From Terriglobia bacterium (GTDB lineage: Bacteria > Acidobacteriota > Terriglobia > Bryobacterales > Bryobacteraceae): a stretch of 64,000 nt of DNA. Below, in pieces: positions 41,304 to 49,737 of this stretch (positions are counted from its first letter, which is position 1; each line of letters opens with the position of its first letter). The stretch lies in the NCBI GenBank assembly GCA_020073615.1, contig JAIQEX010000010.1, positions 18,767 to 82,766 on the forward strand, read 5' to 3'. The notes under the pieces are model-generated. The model was not told the DNA's origin and did no database searches. It was given only the letters and a program-made list of their open reading frames with translations. The translations under genes were made by a program, and so were the position numbers.

Positions 41304-41501
41304 ATGATGACTCCGCAGCCGTCGATCACGCATTATCGGATGACTTCCAAGCTCGGCACCAGCCGACTGGCCGAAGTCCGCCGCGCCATGGATATTAAAC
41401 TCGGGCTCGACTGTGCCATGAAGATTCTCCGCACATCCTGCGTGGGCCGTCCGGTTCCGGGATTGGGTTTGCTGACCGTGCTCATTGTCGCTTTCGCCTG
41501 A
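41304..41501 (+). pseudogene. remnant of a serine/threonine protein kinase N-terminus
   Basis: The frame reads ITHYRMTSKLG, AEVRRAMDIKLGL and CAMKIL, clearly derived from the start of an acidobacterial PknB-type kinase (ISHYRITSKLGEGGMGEVYRA, then VALKIL). The glycine-rich loop is degraded (GTSRLAEV instead of GxGxxGxV) and nothing kinase-like follows the lysine. About 35 codons remain. It lies between the two copies of the BNR 3'-end repeat. Confidence 0.6.
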
Positions 41502-41560
41502 GGGTTGCACTATCGGAACTCACACGTGAGGCAGTTGTAAAGTGCTATTCTGAAACTGCT

Positions 41561-41878
41561 ATGCACCCGGCACGAGGAGTTGCGCAGGCCGCAGAGTTGC
41601 AGAAAAGGCTTAACGGTATCATGCCCCAGCCGAGCCCTGGCATTGTGAAATGGCGTTACACCTTCGGCAACGACTGGACCGGCGATCCGGCAATCTTCTT
41701 TTGGGTGACGCTTACCGATGAGGCGAGCAAGAAAGATGATTTGTCAAAAGCCACCGAGGCGTTCAGGAAGGTGCTCTGCGAGCGCATCGATTTTCAAAAC
41801 GATTGGGATCTCATCCCCTATTTCAATTTCCGTAGCGAATCAGAGCAGGCAATCCTAAACGACGAGGTCTACGCGTAG
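41561..41878 (+). CDS. small hypothetical protein paired with a HEPN gene
   Basis: A 105-residue soluble protein. KWRYTFGNDWTGDPAIFFWVTLTDEASKKDD, then FRKVLCERIDFQNDWDLIPYFNFRSESEQAIL, resembles a family of about 100 residues commonly encoded directly before HEPN-domain proteins. Its function is not established; the pairing suggests a toxin-antitoxin-like or nucleotide-related module. The HEPN gene starts 4 bp after its stop codon but is frameshifted. It sits in a segment bracketed by a direct repeat, so it may have been acquired together with its partner. Confidence 0.65.
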   Translation: MHPARGVAQAAELQKRLNGIMPQPSPGIVKWRYTFGNDWTGDPAIFFWVTLTDEASKKDDLSKATEAFRKVLCERIDFQNDWDLIPYFNFRSESEQAILNDEVYA

Positions 41879-41882
41879 TGGA

Positions 41883-42378
41883 ATGGGCCTGGTTGATGAT
41901 TTCTTTAGCCATGCAGTGAAGCTTGCCGCTCCCATAGAACCCAGCGATACGGAGCAGATTGATTTTCGCCGAGCGGTGTCCGCTGCCTATTATGCCGTCT
42001 TCCATCTCTTGACAATGACGGCAGCGGAGTGTTGGGTGGTCCGCAGGGAAAGGCATCGATTCGCTCGACTGTTTGAGCACGGCAGAATAAGGACTGCCTC
42101 GCTAGCTAGCACTGCCCAGTAAACTCAAAGAACGTTTGGGAGACAATGCGTCACCAGGCGATCAGAAGACCGCCGATACACTCAGCGCTATTGCAAGAGA
42201 CTTTGTAGCACTCCAGCAGGATCGGAACAGTGCAGATTACGACAATTCTCGGGTATGGTCATACACGGAGGTTGAGAACGTCATCCTGCGGGCGCACGAT
42301 CTTTACATCCGCTGGTACGCTGTTTCCAAGACTCCGTTCGCAGAATCCTACCTCCTCGACATGCTTGGAGGAAAGTGA
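41883..42378 (+). pseudogene. HEPN-domain protein gene broken by a frameshift
   Basis: The first frame (41883-42122) encodes LVDDFFSHAVKLAAP, then QIDFRRAVSAAYYAVFHLLT and FEHGRIRTASLA, a normal HEPN helix bundle start, but ends at TAA. A second frame resumes with LPSKLKERLGDN, DTLSAIARDFVALQQDRNSADYD and AYDNSRVWSY-type helices to 42378. A single-base shift near 42105-42115 would join them into one protein of about 165 residues. HEPN proteins are often ribonuclease toxins or nucleotide-binding partners. Probably inactive here unless the shift is a sequencing error. Confidence 0.7.
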
Positions 42379-42449
42379 TCTGCCTCGAGCGAGAGGCGCT
42401 TGCCAACCTCAAGGAAGGGATTGAACTGCACTTCGAACCGTGGCAAGCT

Positions 42450-42707
42450 ACGCGGCAGGCCGGCGGGCGTTCCGTTTGTGGTCGGCGGCGGGCGCGGCGG
42501 CTTCGGCGACGGCGGCTTAGGGGGCGGGCCGTGGAACCCGGCGCGTACATGGTGCGGCTCACGGTGGGCAGCCAGACCTGGACCTCGCTGGTGGAAGTCT
42601 TCGAAGACAGCTGGATGCGCCCGCAGTGGGATAGGCGTCCCGGCCCATGAGCGCTACCTGAACGGCGCCGCGGGCAATAGCTTGATGGCAACGTCTCCCA
42701 CAACGGC
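42450..42707 (+). repeat. direct repeat, copy 2 (decayed duplicate of the BNR 3' end)
   Basis: Near-identical to 40895-41151. It still encodes VEPGAYMVRLTVGSQTWTSL and EDSWMRPQ, but a frameshift separates this from the preceding Gly-rich codons and the TAG stop has become TGG, so it is not a gene. It ends directly at the 3' end of the TIGR03067-like gene. The 331-bp space between the HEPN remnant and that gene consists almost wholly of this repeat. Confidence 0.85.
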
Positions 42708-42710
42708 TTC

Positions 42711-43118
42711 TTATTGTTTCGTGCGCTTCAGCAGTATGTAAGTGTGGTCCGTGTATTTCTCGGTGCGGAACGTTGTGGGACGATCGCCATCCATGCCGGT
42801 GCAGAGCTTGAGCGTGTCGCCCTTCAATTCGTAGATCCCCACCTGATGGCGGCTGTTCAGAAAATCGATATGGGCGGGCTGGAAACTGGTATCGATTTTG
42901 AAGCCAGTTGGTGCCTTTCCCATTATGGAAACTTTCTCGCCCGCGAAGACCAGGGTCAACTTTTCCAGCATTCCGGCCGGTGGCGGATCGCCGTTAGACG
43001 TTGCCTCGATCGCTCGCCAGGTTCCCTGCAGCGCGGCGCGATCTTGCGCGTCCGTCTGGCCGGGCAGAGTCAAACAGACCGTGAGCGCCAGCGCCGGCAA
43101 TCGCAGTAAAACCTTCAT
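42711..43118 (-). CDS. exported TIGR03067-like small protein
   Basis: A 135-residue protein with a signal peptide (MKVLLRLPALALTVCLTLPGQTDA). The mature part has the pattern of the TIGR03067 family found in planctomycetes and acidobacteria: DRAALQGTWRAIEATSNGD, LTLVFAGEKVSI, IDFLNSRHQVGIYELKGDTLKLC. This is probably a lipocalin-like beta barrel; function unknown. No obvious partner gene; it is on the same strand as the M28 peptidase upstream. Confidence 0.78.
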   Translation of the reverse strand: MKVLLRLPALALTVCLTLPGQTDAQDRAALQGTWRAIEATSNGDPPPAGMLEKLTLVFAGEKVSIMGKAPTGFKIDTSFQPAHIDFLNSRHQVGIYELKGDTLKLCTGMDGDRPTTFRTEKYTDHTYILLKRTKQ

Positions 43119-43178
43119 GCTGCTATAGATTCTCTCACATCGACTTAGTTCTGAAGTAAAATCGCGTACCGGCGCAGC

Positions 43179-44657
43179 TTAATGCGGCGGTTTCGCCACT
43201 GAGTCGGCGAGCGCGTAGGCCAATACCGCGGCCACCGCGGCATTTTCGTTCAGTTCCCGGGGAACCACCTTGTCGAAAGTGTCGGCGGCGCTATGGTGGT
43301 AATCGAAGTAGCGGCGGCTATCGACGGTCGGCGTGAAGCCGGGTACGCCTTTTGCGGTGAGCGCGAGAATGTCCGCGCCCGCCTCGGTTCCTGGGGTCAG
43401 CATGACGGCGCCGATTGGCTCCAGCACCGGTATCAGCGGACCCAGCCAGTCGCCGAGTTCCGGTTTTCCCACGTAAGTAATGCCGCCCGGATGCCCGCTG
43501 CCCAGGTCGGATTCCAGCGCGGCGACGTGGTTCGCGAAATCCGGCTGATGCGCGGTAGCGTAGGCCCGCGATCCGTCCAGCCCCATTTCTTCGTTCATCC
43601 AGGCGACGAAGCGGATCGTCCTTCGGGGATGGATGGCCAGCCGCTGAAGAAGATGGATGACTTGCATCGAGACCGCCACCCCCACCCCGTCATCGAGGGC
43701 GCCCGTGCCCAGGTCCCAGGAATCGAGGTGCCCGGAAACGACGACGATCTCCTCCGGATGCTCGCTGCCTTTCCAATCGGCGACCACGTTGTAGCTCTCT
43801 GTGCGGGCCAGCGAATGAGGAGTCAAGGTGAGGTGGATGCGTGCCGGCCCCTGGCGGGCGAGGTTGGCGAGCAGGTCCGCATCTTCGGCGGTGATGGCCG
43901 CCGCGGGGATGCGCGGAATCTCCGGTGAGTAGTAGGTAGCCCCGGTGTGCGGCAAGCGGTAATCGGCGCTGCCGACGGAACGAATGAGCACGGCCGACGC
44001 ACCGAGCGATCCCGCCACAATGGGAGCAGCGGAGCGGTACAGCACGGCTCGTTCGTATGCCGCGAGGGCATTTCCCTGCACCGCAAGTTGTTTGTCGAAC
44101 GGCTGGTTGAAGAGCACGATCCGCCCCTTGGCCGCGCCATCGGCGAGTTGTTTCAGATCGGCGAATGCGTTCACCACGAGCAGGTCGGCGGTCAGCCCGT
44201 CGGGCGGCGTACCTACGCTTCCACCGAGTGCCGTGAGGACAATCCGCTGGGTCGTGCCCGGCGCCTGCCCAGCCCATTGAACGAGCTCGCCCAATTCGAC
44301 ACCACGCACCCAATGCGGCACGTCGACTTTCTCGAGACGGACATCTGCCCCGGCGGCTCGCATTTGATCGGCCGCGAATTCGACGGCGCCCTGTGCCTGA
44401 GCCGACCCCGCGATTCGCGGCCCGATGTTGTCGGTCAGGTGCCGCACCATGTCGAGGGCATACGGATCGGCCAGGGCGGCCTCGCGCAACCGCCCCATGG
44501 TAGCGATCTGCGCGGCGTTCCAGGCTCCCGTAGGCGGATCGATCAGCCTCGCGACCCGTTCGTGGATGGAGGGCTCCGCACCTGGTGTTTGGGCGACGCA
44601 GGTACAGGACAGAATCATGGTATGGAAGAGCGTCAGAGTGTATCGGGAGTGAGCCAC
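43179..44657 (-). CDS. exported M28-family zinc aminopeptidase
   Basis: A 492-residue metallopeptidase starting with GTG. A signal region (YTLTLFHTMILSCTCVAQ) is followed by a PA-type insert domain and the M28 core. Zinc ligands are visible: H and D in VVSGHLDSWDLGTGALDDG, the catalytic EE in WMNEEMGLDG, D in ESDLGSGH and H in FDYHHSAADTFDKV. It releases N-terminal amino acids, probably in the periplasm or outside the cell. With the S9 peptidase and amidohydrolase elsewhere in the window it adds to a peptide-scavenging theme. An ATG at 44618 is an alternative start but would shorten the signal. Confidence 0.92.
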   Translation of the reverse strand: MAHSRYTLTLFHTMILSCTCVAQTPGAEPSIHERVARLIDPPTGAWNAAQIATMGRLREAALADPYALDMVRHLTDNIGPRIAGSAQAQGAVEFAADQMRAAGADVRLEKVDVPHWVRGVELGELVQWAGQAPGTTQRIVLTALGGSVGTPPDGLTADLLVVNAFADLKQLADGAAKGRIVLFNQPFDKQLAVQGNALAAYERAVLYRSAAPIVAGSLGASAVLIRSVGSADYRLPHTGATYYSPEIPRIPAAAITAEDADLLANLARQGPARIHLTLTPHSLARTESYNVVADWKGSEHPEEIVVVSGHLDSWDLGTGALDDGVGVAVSMQVIHLLQRLAIHPRRTIRFVAWMNEEMGLDGSRAYATAHQPDFANHVAALESDLGSGHPGGITYVGKPELGDWLGPLIPVLEPIGAVMLTPGTEAGADILALTAKGVPGFTPTVDSRRYFDYHHSAADTFDKVVPRELNENAAVAAVLAYALADSVAKPPH

Positions 44658-44695
44658 ACGCGGATGCTAGCACATCGAGGAAACGTGAGCGGCGC

Positions 44696-44758
44696 CAACG
44701 GAATCGCGCCGCGGGCAAAGCTGGAAGTCGAGGTTTCCCACAACGCCATGTCTCCGCC
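44696..44758. repeat. diverged copy of the BNR-gene trailer repeat
   Basis: GCGCCGCGGGCAAAGCTGGA, then GAGGTTTCCCACAACGCC, matches the last 45-60 bases of the direct repeats (42660-42707 and 41110-41151) with several changes. It lies just upstream of the PadR promoter. Confidence 0.55.
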
Positions 44759-44770
44759 CGATCTCTCTCC

Positions 44771-44800
44771 TTGACAGCTTAGGAAAGCTCATGATAGACT
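44771..44800 (+). promoter_or_regulatory. promoter of the PadR/ADOP operon
   Basis: TTGACA (44771-44776), an 18-base spacer and TAGACT (44795-44800) preceded by TG form a strong promoter. Short TTAGGA/CCTTAG/TTTAGG words overlap it (44778-44816) and could be the binding site for the PadR protein, which usually represses its own operon. AGGAGG (44813-44818) then precedes the ATG. Confidence 0.7.
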
Positions 44801-44822
44801 CCTTAGCAGTTTAGGAGGGCAC

Positions 44823-45164
44823 ATGTCCGGCCAGGCCCAGCTTCTTCCGGGAACTCTCGATCTTTTGATTCTCAAGGCCGTCTCTCTTGGGCCTCTTCAT
44901 GGCTACGGGGTTCTGTTGCGCATCGGGCAAATCTCCGGGCAAGCGCTGTTAATCGAGCAGGGCGCGCTCTATCCCGCATTATTCCGTCTGGTGCGTCAGG
45001 GTCTTCTGAAAGCAACGTGGGGCACATCGGAGAACAATCGCCGGGCGAAGTTCTACGAACTCACGTCTCTCGGGCGCAAACGCCTGCGCGAGGAAGCTGC
45101 CGGATGGAACCGGCTGGTTACCGCCATGGCTTCCGCGCTCGGCGCCCAAGCGGAGGAAGTGTGA
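44823..45164 (+). CDS. PadR-family transcriptional regulator (acidobacterial type)
   Basis: A 113-residue winged-helix protein: LLPGTLDLLILKAVSLGPLHGYGVLLRI, then LLIEQGALYPALFRLVRQGLLKATWG and RRAKFYELTSLGRKRLREE. This is the PadR core in the short form typical of acidobacteria, where it is coupled to a MacB-like permease. Its stop codon overlaps the permease GTG start by 4 bp (GTGA). It probably represses the operon and responds to a small ligand or membrane stress. Confidence 0.93.
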   Translation: MSGQAQLLPGTLDLLILKAVSLGPLHGYGVLLRIGQISGQALLIEQGALYPALFRLVRQGLLKATWGTSENNRRAKFYELTSLGRKRLREEAAGWNRLVTAMASALGAQAEEV

Positions 45165-47821
45165 GAATCCTGGCCTATTTTCGTTCGCTCGCCGCCCGGT
45201 TTTTCCATCGCTCCCAGATCGAGGACGACCTGGACGAGGAGCTCCACTCACACCTCGAGCACCGTGCCGACGATCTGGAACGCTCCGGCCTCCGCCGTAG
45301 CGAGGCGGAGCGGCGTGCGCGCATCGAGTTTGGCGGCCGGGAGGGATTCAAGGAAGAAGTCCGCGAAACGCTCGGCGGTAATTTTGCCGAGACCCTGGTA
45401 CGGGATGTGCGCTACAGCCTGCGTGGGTTGCGCAAGTCTCGCGGATTCACAATCGTTGCCGTGATCACGCTGGCGCTGGCGATTGGCGCCAACGCCGTGG
45501 TTTTCGGTGTGCTGAACGCGCTGATCCTGCGCCCGTTGAATGTGCCCCGGCCGGAGAGCCTCTACACCATCGAGCACGGGAGCGATAAATCGCTCGAGCT
45601 ATCGTATCCCGACTATCTCGACCTCCGCGACCGCAACCGCAGCTTCGAGGGTCTGGCGGCATACAACAACGGTGAGGCGGGACTGGACACGGACGGAAAT
45701 CCGTCCCGTGCCTTTGTGGATGAAGTAAGCGGGAACTACTTCGACGTATTCGGCATTCGGCCGTATCTTGGCCGGTTTTTTCACGCATCCGATGAGCATG
45801 GCGCGAACAGCGCTCCGTTTATCGTGCTCACTTACGCGTATTGGCACAGCCATTTTCGGGATGATCGCAGCGTGGTGGGCCGCACCGTCCACTTGAACAA
45901 ACGTCCTTTCACCATCATCGGTGTAGCGCCGCCTCGTTTCCATGGGCCGGTACTGTTTTTCTCGCAGGATTTCTTCGTGCCCATTGTGAGCCGGGAGCAG
46001 GAGCAGGGGCAGAATGGCCTGAACGATCGCGGGAGCCCGTCGCTCTTGATGGCCATCGGACATCTGAAGCCGGGAATCACTCCGGCCCAGGCAATGGGCG
46101 ATCTGAACTCGATCGGCTCCTGGCTGGAAAAGAGCTACCCGAAAAGCGATCGCGAAATGCGGTTTGTCCTGGCGCGTCCCAGCCTCTTTGGCGACGCCGC
46201 CGGCCCTGGAACGCGCGCATTCCTTACCGGGTTGATGCTGCTGGCGAGTATGATTCTGTTGGCCGCGTGTGCCAACCTCGGCAGCCTGTTTGCCGCGCGC
46301 GCGGCCGACCGTTCGCGGGAAGTCGCTCTACGCCTAGCCCTGGGAGCGACCCGCGCACGCATTCTGCGGGGGCTCTTCACCGAAGCTCTGCTGATTTCGC
46401 TCATGGGGGGCGCGGCCGGACTATGGGGCAGCGTAGCTCTGTTAGGCGGATTGAGCATGTGGCAGCCGGTACCCAAATATCCCGTCCATTTAGCGGTGAA
46501 CCCGGATGCCAGGGTTTACGCGGTTGCGTTGCTGTTGACTTTGGCGAGCGGTTTTCTGTTGGGCGCGGTCCCGGTGCGGCAGGTGCTTCGCACGGACCCC
46601 TATCAGATCGTCAAGTCGGGATCCGGAGCTACTGGCGGGCGGCGGATTACCGTCCGGGACGGGTTGCTGGCCGTGCAGATTGCAATCTGCGCCGTGCTGG
46701 TCACTTCTTCCATGGTGGCGGTCCGTGGGCTGATGCGTTCGCTCGACAGCGGCTTCGGCTTCGAGCCACGGCATGCGATGTTGCTGGATACCGATCTGAC
46801 GATGGCCGGCTATCGTGGCGACGCGGTGCCCGCGATGCAAAAGCGGATGATCGGCGCCATGGAGACGATCCCTGGTGTGACGTCCGTGGGATTGATCGAT
46901 CTGCCGCCATTGGCGTCTGCCGGGGACACGAACCCGTCCCCTGTCTTTACCGGTGAGACAACGGATCTGAGCCCGGCGAATGCCGCGGCCATATCCGCAA
47001 CGTACAGCGTCTCTCCCGAATACTTCCGCGCGGCGGGGACCTCAATACTGGCCGGCAGGAGTTTCACCTGGCACGATGATAAGAATGCGCCCCGCGTGGC
47101 GGTGATCAACCAGGAGTTCGCGCGCAAAATCCTTGGCTCGGTCACAAACGCAACCGGCAGGTATTACAAACTGCAGGATGGAACGCGAGTACAAGTCGCC
47201 GGCATGGTGGAGAACGGAAAATATGGCGCCATCACCGAAGATCCACTCCCCGCGATGTTCTTCCCCATGTTGCAATCGCCATCGCGAGGGACGACGCTGG
47301 TGGTGCGCTCGAACCACGATCCCCGGCAACTGGCGGCAGCCATGAGAGCGAAACTGCGGGAGCTGGATGGAGAACTGCCTCCGTACATCGAAACGTGGAG
47401 CCAGGGAATGGCCCCGGTTCTGTTTGCTTCGCGGATGGCCACGATATCGCTCGGCGTGCTGGGCGCTATGGGCGCGCTGTTGGCGGTAACGGGAATCTTC
47501 GGCATGTCGGCGTACTCCCTCAGCAGGCGGTTGAAAGAACTGGGAATTCGTATGGCCCTCGGCGCGCAGCGGAAGGAAGTGTTAAGCGCAGCGTTGGGAC
47601 GGGCCTTCAAATTGCTGGCTGGGGGATCGGCGGCAGGATTGCTCCTCGGAATTCTCGCGAGCCAGGTGCTGGCTTCCATCGTTTACACGGCAACTCCCCG
47701 CGATCCGATGGTCTTGGCGGGCACGGTGTTGGCTATGGCCTTGCTTGGCCTGGCGGCCACGTGGATTCCCGCGCGGCGCGCGCTGTCGCTCGATCCTTTG
47801 ACACTGCTGCGCGAGGAGTGA
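45161..47821 (+). CDS. MacB-like ABC permease (acidobacterial duplicated orphan permease)
   Basis: An 886-residue membrane protein. The N-terminal 80 residues (RSLAARFFHRSQIEDDLDEELHSHLEHRADDLERSGL) are the extra helical region typical of the ADOP family. A MacB periplasmic core follows (VRDVRYSLRGLRKSRGFTIVAVITLALAIGANA), then an FtsX-like permease half (LASMILLAACANLGSLFAARAADRSREVALRLALG), a second periplasmic core and a second permease half (LGVLGAMGALLAVTGIFGMSAYSL, ending RALSLDPLTLLREE). It lacks an ATPase, which must be supplied in trans. The GTG at 45161 has GGAGG upstream and overlaps padR. Substrate unknown. Confidence 0.94.
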   Translation: MRILAYFRSLAARFFHRSQIEDDLDEELHSHLEHRADDLERSGLRRSEAERRARIEFGGREGFKEEVRETLGGNFAETLVRDVRYSLRGLRKSRGFTIVAVITLALAIGANAVVFGVLNALILRPLNVPRPESLYTIEHGSDKSLELSYPDYLDLRDRNRSFEGLAAYNNGEAGLDTDGNPSRAFVDEVSGNYFDVFGIRPYLGRFFHASDEHGANSAPFIVLTYAYWHSHFRDDRSVVGRTVHLNKRPFTIIGVAPPRFHGPVLFFSQDFFVPIVSREQEQGQNGLNDRGSPSLLMAIGHLKPGITPAQAMGDLNSIGSWLEKSYPKSDREMRFVLARPSLFGDAAGPGTRAFLTGLMLLASMILLAACANLGSLFAARAADRSREVALRLALGATRARILRGLFTEALLISLMGGAAGLWGSVALLGGLSMWQPVPKYPVHLAVNPDARVYAVALLLTLASGFLLGAVPVRQVLRTDPYQIVKSGSGATGGRRITVRDGLLAVQIAICAVLVTSSMVAVRGLMRSLDSGFGFEPRHAMLLDTDLTMAGYRGDAVPAMQKRMIGAMETIPGVTSVGLIDLPPLASAGDTNPSPVFTGETTDLSPANAAAISATYSVSPEYFRAAGTSILAGRSFTWHDDKNAPRVAVINQEFARKILGSVTNATGRYYKLQDGTRVQVAGMVENGKYGAITEDPLPAMFFPMLQSPSRGTTLVVRSNHDPRQLAAAMRAKLRELDGELPPYIETWSQGMAPVLFASRMATISLGVLGAMGALLAVTGIFGMSAYSLSRRLKELGIRMALGAQRKEVLSAALGRAFKLLAGGSAAGLLLGILASQVLASIVYTATPRDPMVLAGTVLAMALLGLAATWIPARRALSLDPLTLLREE

Positions 47822-47824
47822 TTC

Positions 47825-47850
47825 CCGGCGCGCACATGGTGCGGCTCACC
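47825..47850 (+). repeat. 26-bp fragment of the BNR-gene repeat after the permease stop
   Basis: CCCGGCGCGCACATGGTGCG, followed by GCTCACC, matches 42535-42563 in repeat copy 2 and encodes PGAHMVRLT in the corresponding frame (PGAYMVRLT in the BNR protein). It starts four bases after the permease stop codon. Confidence 0.6.
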
Positions 47851-47867
47851 TCAGTTTTGGAGATGGG

Positions 47868-48173
47868 CTAAGGCTTGCCTGTAGGCGTGGGCTTAGGCTC
47901 GTCTGCGGCAGCGTGCCTTTCGCGCCGGCCCGCGGCCGCTTTCCTGGTCAAGACGCGCGCGTTCACGCTGATAAGCTCCCACCTGTATTTCCACACCGCC
48001 AGGGAGCACATCTCCAGTTCCCCACTCTGGTAAAGCTGCCGCGCTGCCTGGTGACTGAAGTTGGCCTCCGCCGGCCAGAACTGGCCCTGATTCCTGGCGC
48101 TGCAAACCGGTTTCTGCACCTCCCCGCCGAAGCAGATCGCCGCGAATAGCGCCATCAAGGCCACGTATTTCAT
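47868..48173 (-). CDS. small exported hypothetical protein
   Basis: A 101-residue protein with a signal peptide (MKYVALMALFAAICFGGE). The mature part, KPVCSARNQGQFWPAEANFSHQAARQLYQSGELEMCSLAVWKYRWELISVNARVL, contains two cysteines that may form a disulfide and resembles short acidobacterial secreted proteins of unknown function. The tail is rich in Ala, Arg and Pro. Convergent with the PadR/permease operon. Confidence 0.68.
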   Translation of the reverse strand: MKYVALMALFAAICFGGEVQKPVCSARNQGQFWPAEANFSHQAARQLYQSGELEMCSLAVWKYRWELISVNARVLTRKAAAGRRERHAAADEPKPTPTGKP

Positions 48174-48314
48174 GAGCGTATTATCACCTACTCTCCTCCC
48201 CTAGTCGACCTCCCGAGTCCCACCAAAACCCGTGATCGGTACCGGTACTTCCTGGCGGAACACAAACGACTCACACTCCTGAGCTCCCGGGCGATAAGAC
48301 CTTTCGGAGGGCTT

Positions 48315-49634
48315 GTGAAAACAGATTTCAGGATCTTGTTTTGTTTATTCGTCGCGCTGGGCCTGGCTCCGCGCGACGCCGCCGCGCAGAGTCCGGCTAC
48401 ACCCGATGGGATCGTCTCCCGGCGTGCGAATTCCGAACTGCCACGATGGCTGCGGCTGGGCGGCGAGGAGAGGGTCCGGCTGGAGGAGTTGGGAGGGGTG
48501 GGATTCAAGCCCGCCGGCAACACCTACCTGCTGCAGCGCCTGCGGCTGAATCTCGATGTTACGCCCCGCTCGTGGCTGAAATTCTCTTTCCAGGCCCAGG
48601 ATTCGCGGGTGTTCTTCACCAACGTCTCGCCCGCGCCGTCGTCGCAGAAAGATCCCCTGGACCTGCGTCTCGGCTACGTGCAGGTGGGCAATGCGGAAGC
48701 AGGTCCGGTGGTCCTGCGGGCGGGACGCCAGAGCCTCGCGTTTGGTGAAGGAAGACTGATGGCGGACCCGAACTGGTCCAACGTCGGCCGGACATTCGAC
48801 GGTGTGCGCGCCACCTTTCGATATCGCAAGCTCCGGGTGGACGCCTTCAGCGGCGCGACCGACAAGATTTACACCGGCGGCCTCGACACACCGACGCCGG
48901 CGGAGCATCTCCACGGCGCGTATGGCTCGATCGACAAGGTGATTCCCAACGCCACACTCGAGCCCTACCTGTTCTGGAGGCTGGAGCACAATGTCAAGGG
49001 CGAAATGACGAAGGCCGGGAACCTGGACTCGAAGACGGCCGGTCTCCGATGGCTCGGCAAACTGCCCCTCGGCTTCGACTACGGATTGGAGGTGGCGGCG
49101 CAGCGCGGCCGGCAAGCCAACGAACCGCTGTCCGCATGGGCCGGGCACTGGATTCTCGGTTACTCGCTGGCCGACCCACAGCATCGGCCCAGGCTGTTCG
49201 CCGAGTTGAACCGCGCTTCCGGGGACCAGAATCCGCGCGACGGAGTGCACGGCGCGTTCGACCCGTTGTTTCCCAGCTCGCACGACAAGTTCGGCACTGC
49301 CGATCAGTTCACCTGGACCAACATCATGCACGCCCGCTCGGGCATGCAGTACAAAGTCAGCCAGAGCCTGACGCTCGCGGCCGCCTATAACTCCTTCTGG
49401 CTCGCGAACCAGCGCGACGGAATCTACAGCAGCGGCAAAGTGACGATCGCGTCGAACGGTACCCAGGGAAACCACATCGGGCAGGAACCGGACGTTCAGG
49501 GGCAGTGGAGCCTCTTCCGGTATACGCTGGTGGACTTCGCCTTCGGGCATGTCTTTCCGGGAGAATTCCTTCGCCACACAGGCCGCAGCACAGGGTACAA
49601 CTGTTTCTTTCTGGCCGTAGCCCAGCGGTTTTAA
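48315..49634 (+). CDS. alginate-export-like outer membrane porin
   Basis: A 439-residue outer membrane protein starting with GTG. A signal peptide (FRILFCLFVALGLAPRDAAAQ) is followed by strands typical of the alginate-export/OprE-like barrel family: LLQRLRLNLDVTPRSWLKFSFQAQDSRVFF, LRAGRQSLAFGEGRLM, WSNVGRTFDGVRATF, DQFTWTNIMHARSGMQYKVS. The chain ends in phenylalanine (FFLAVAQRF), the signal for BAM-dependent insertion. It probably forms a pore for an organic substrate; the actual substrate is unknown and true alginate export is not implied. Confidence 0.85.
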   Translation: MKTDFRILFCLFVALGLAPRDAAAQSPATPDGIVSRRANSELPRWLRLGGEERVRLEELGGVGFKPAGNTYLLQRLRLNLDVTPRSWLKFSFQAQDSRVFFTNVSPAPSSQKDPLDLRLGYVQVGNAEAGPVVLRAGRQSLAFGEGRLMADPNWSNVGRTFDGVRATFRYRKLRVDAFSGATDKIYTGGLDTPTPAEHLHGAYGSIDKVIPNATLEPYLFWRLEHNVKGEMTKAGNLDSKTAGLRWLGKLPLGFDYGLEVAAQRGRQANEPLSAWAGHWILGYSLADPQHRPRLFAELNRASGDQNPRDGVHGAFDPLFPSSHDKFGTADQFTWTNIMHARSGMQYKVSQSLTLAAAYNSFWLANQRDGIYSSGKVTIASNGTQGNHIGQEPDVQGQWSLFRYTLVDFAFGHVFPGEFLRHTGRSTGYNCFFLAVAQRF

Positions 49635-49737
49635 AGGACTGGCGGAACGCCGGCGATCAGTCCGCCGCGGCTGGGAGCCCGCAATCCCCGCGCCGCGGGC
49701 TGACGCCGGCCGGCGGTTTCTGGCGTCTAATAGGGAG

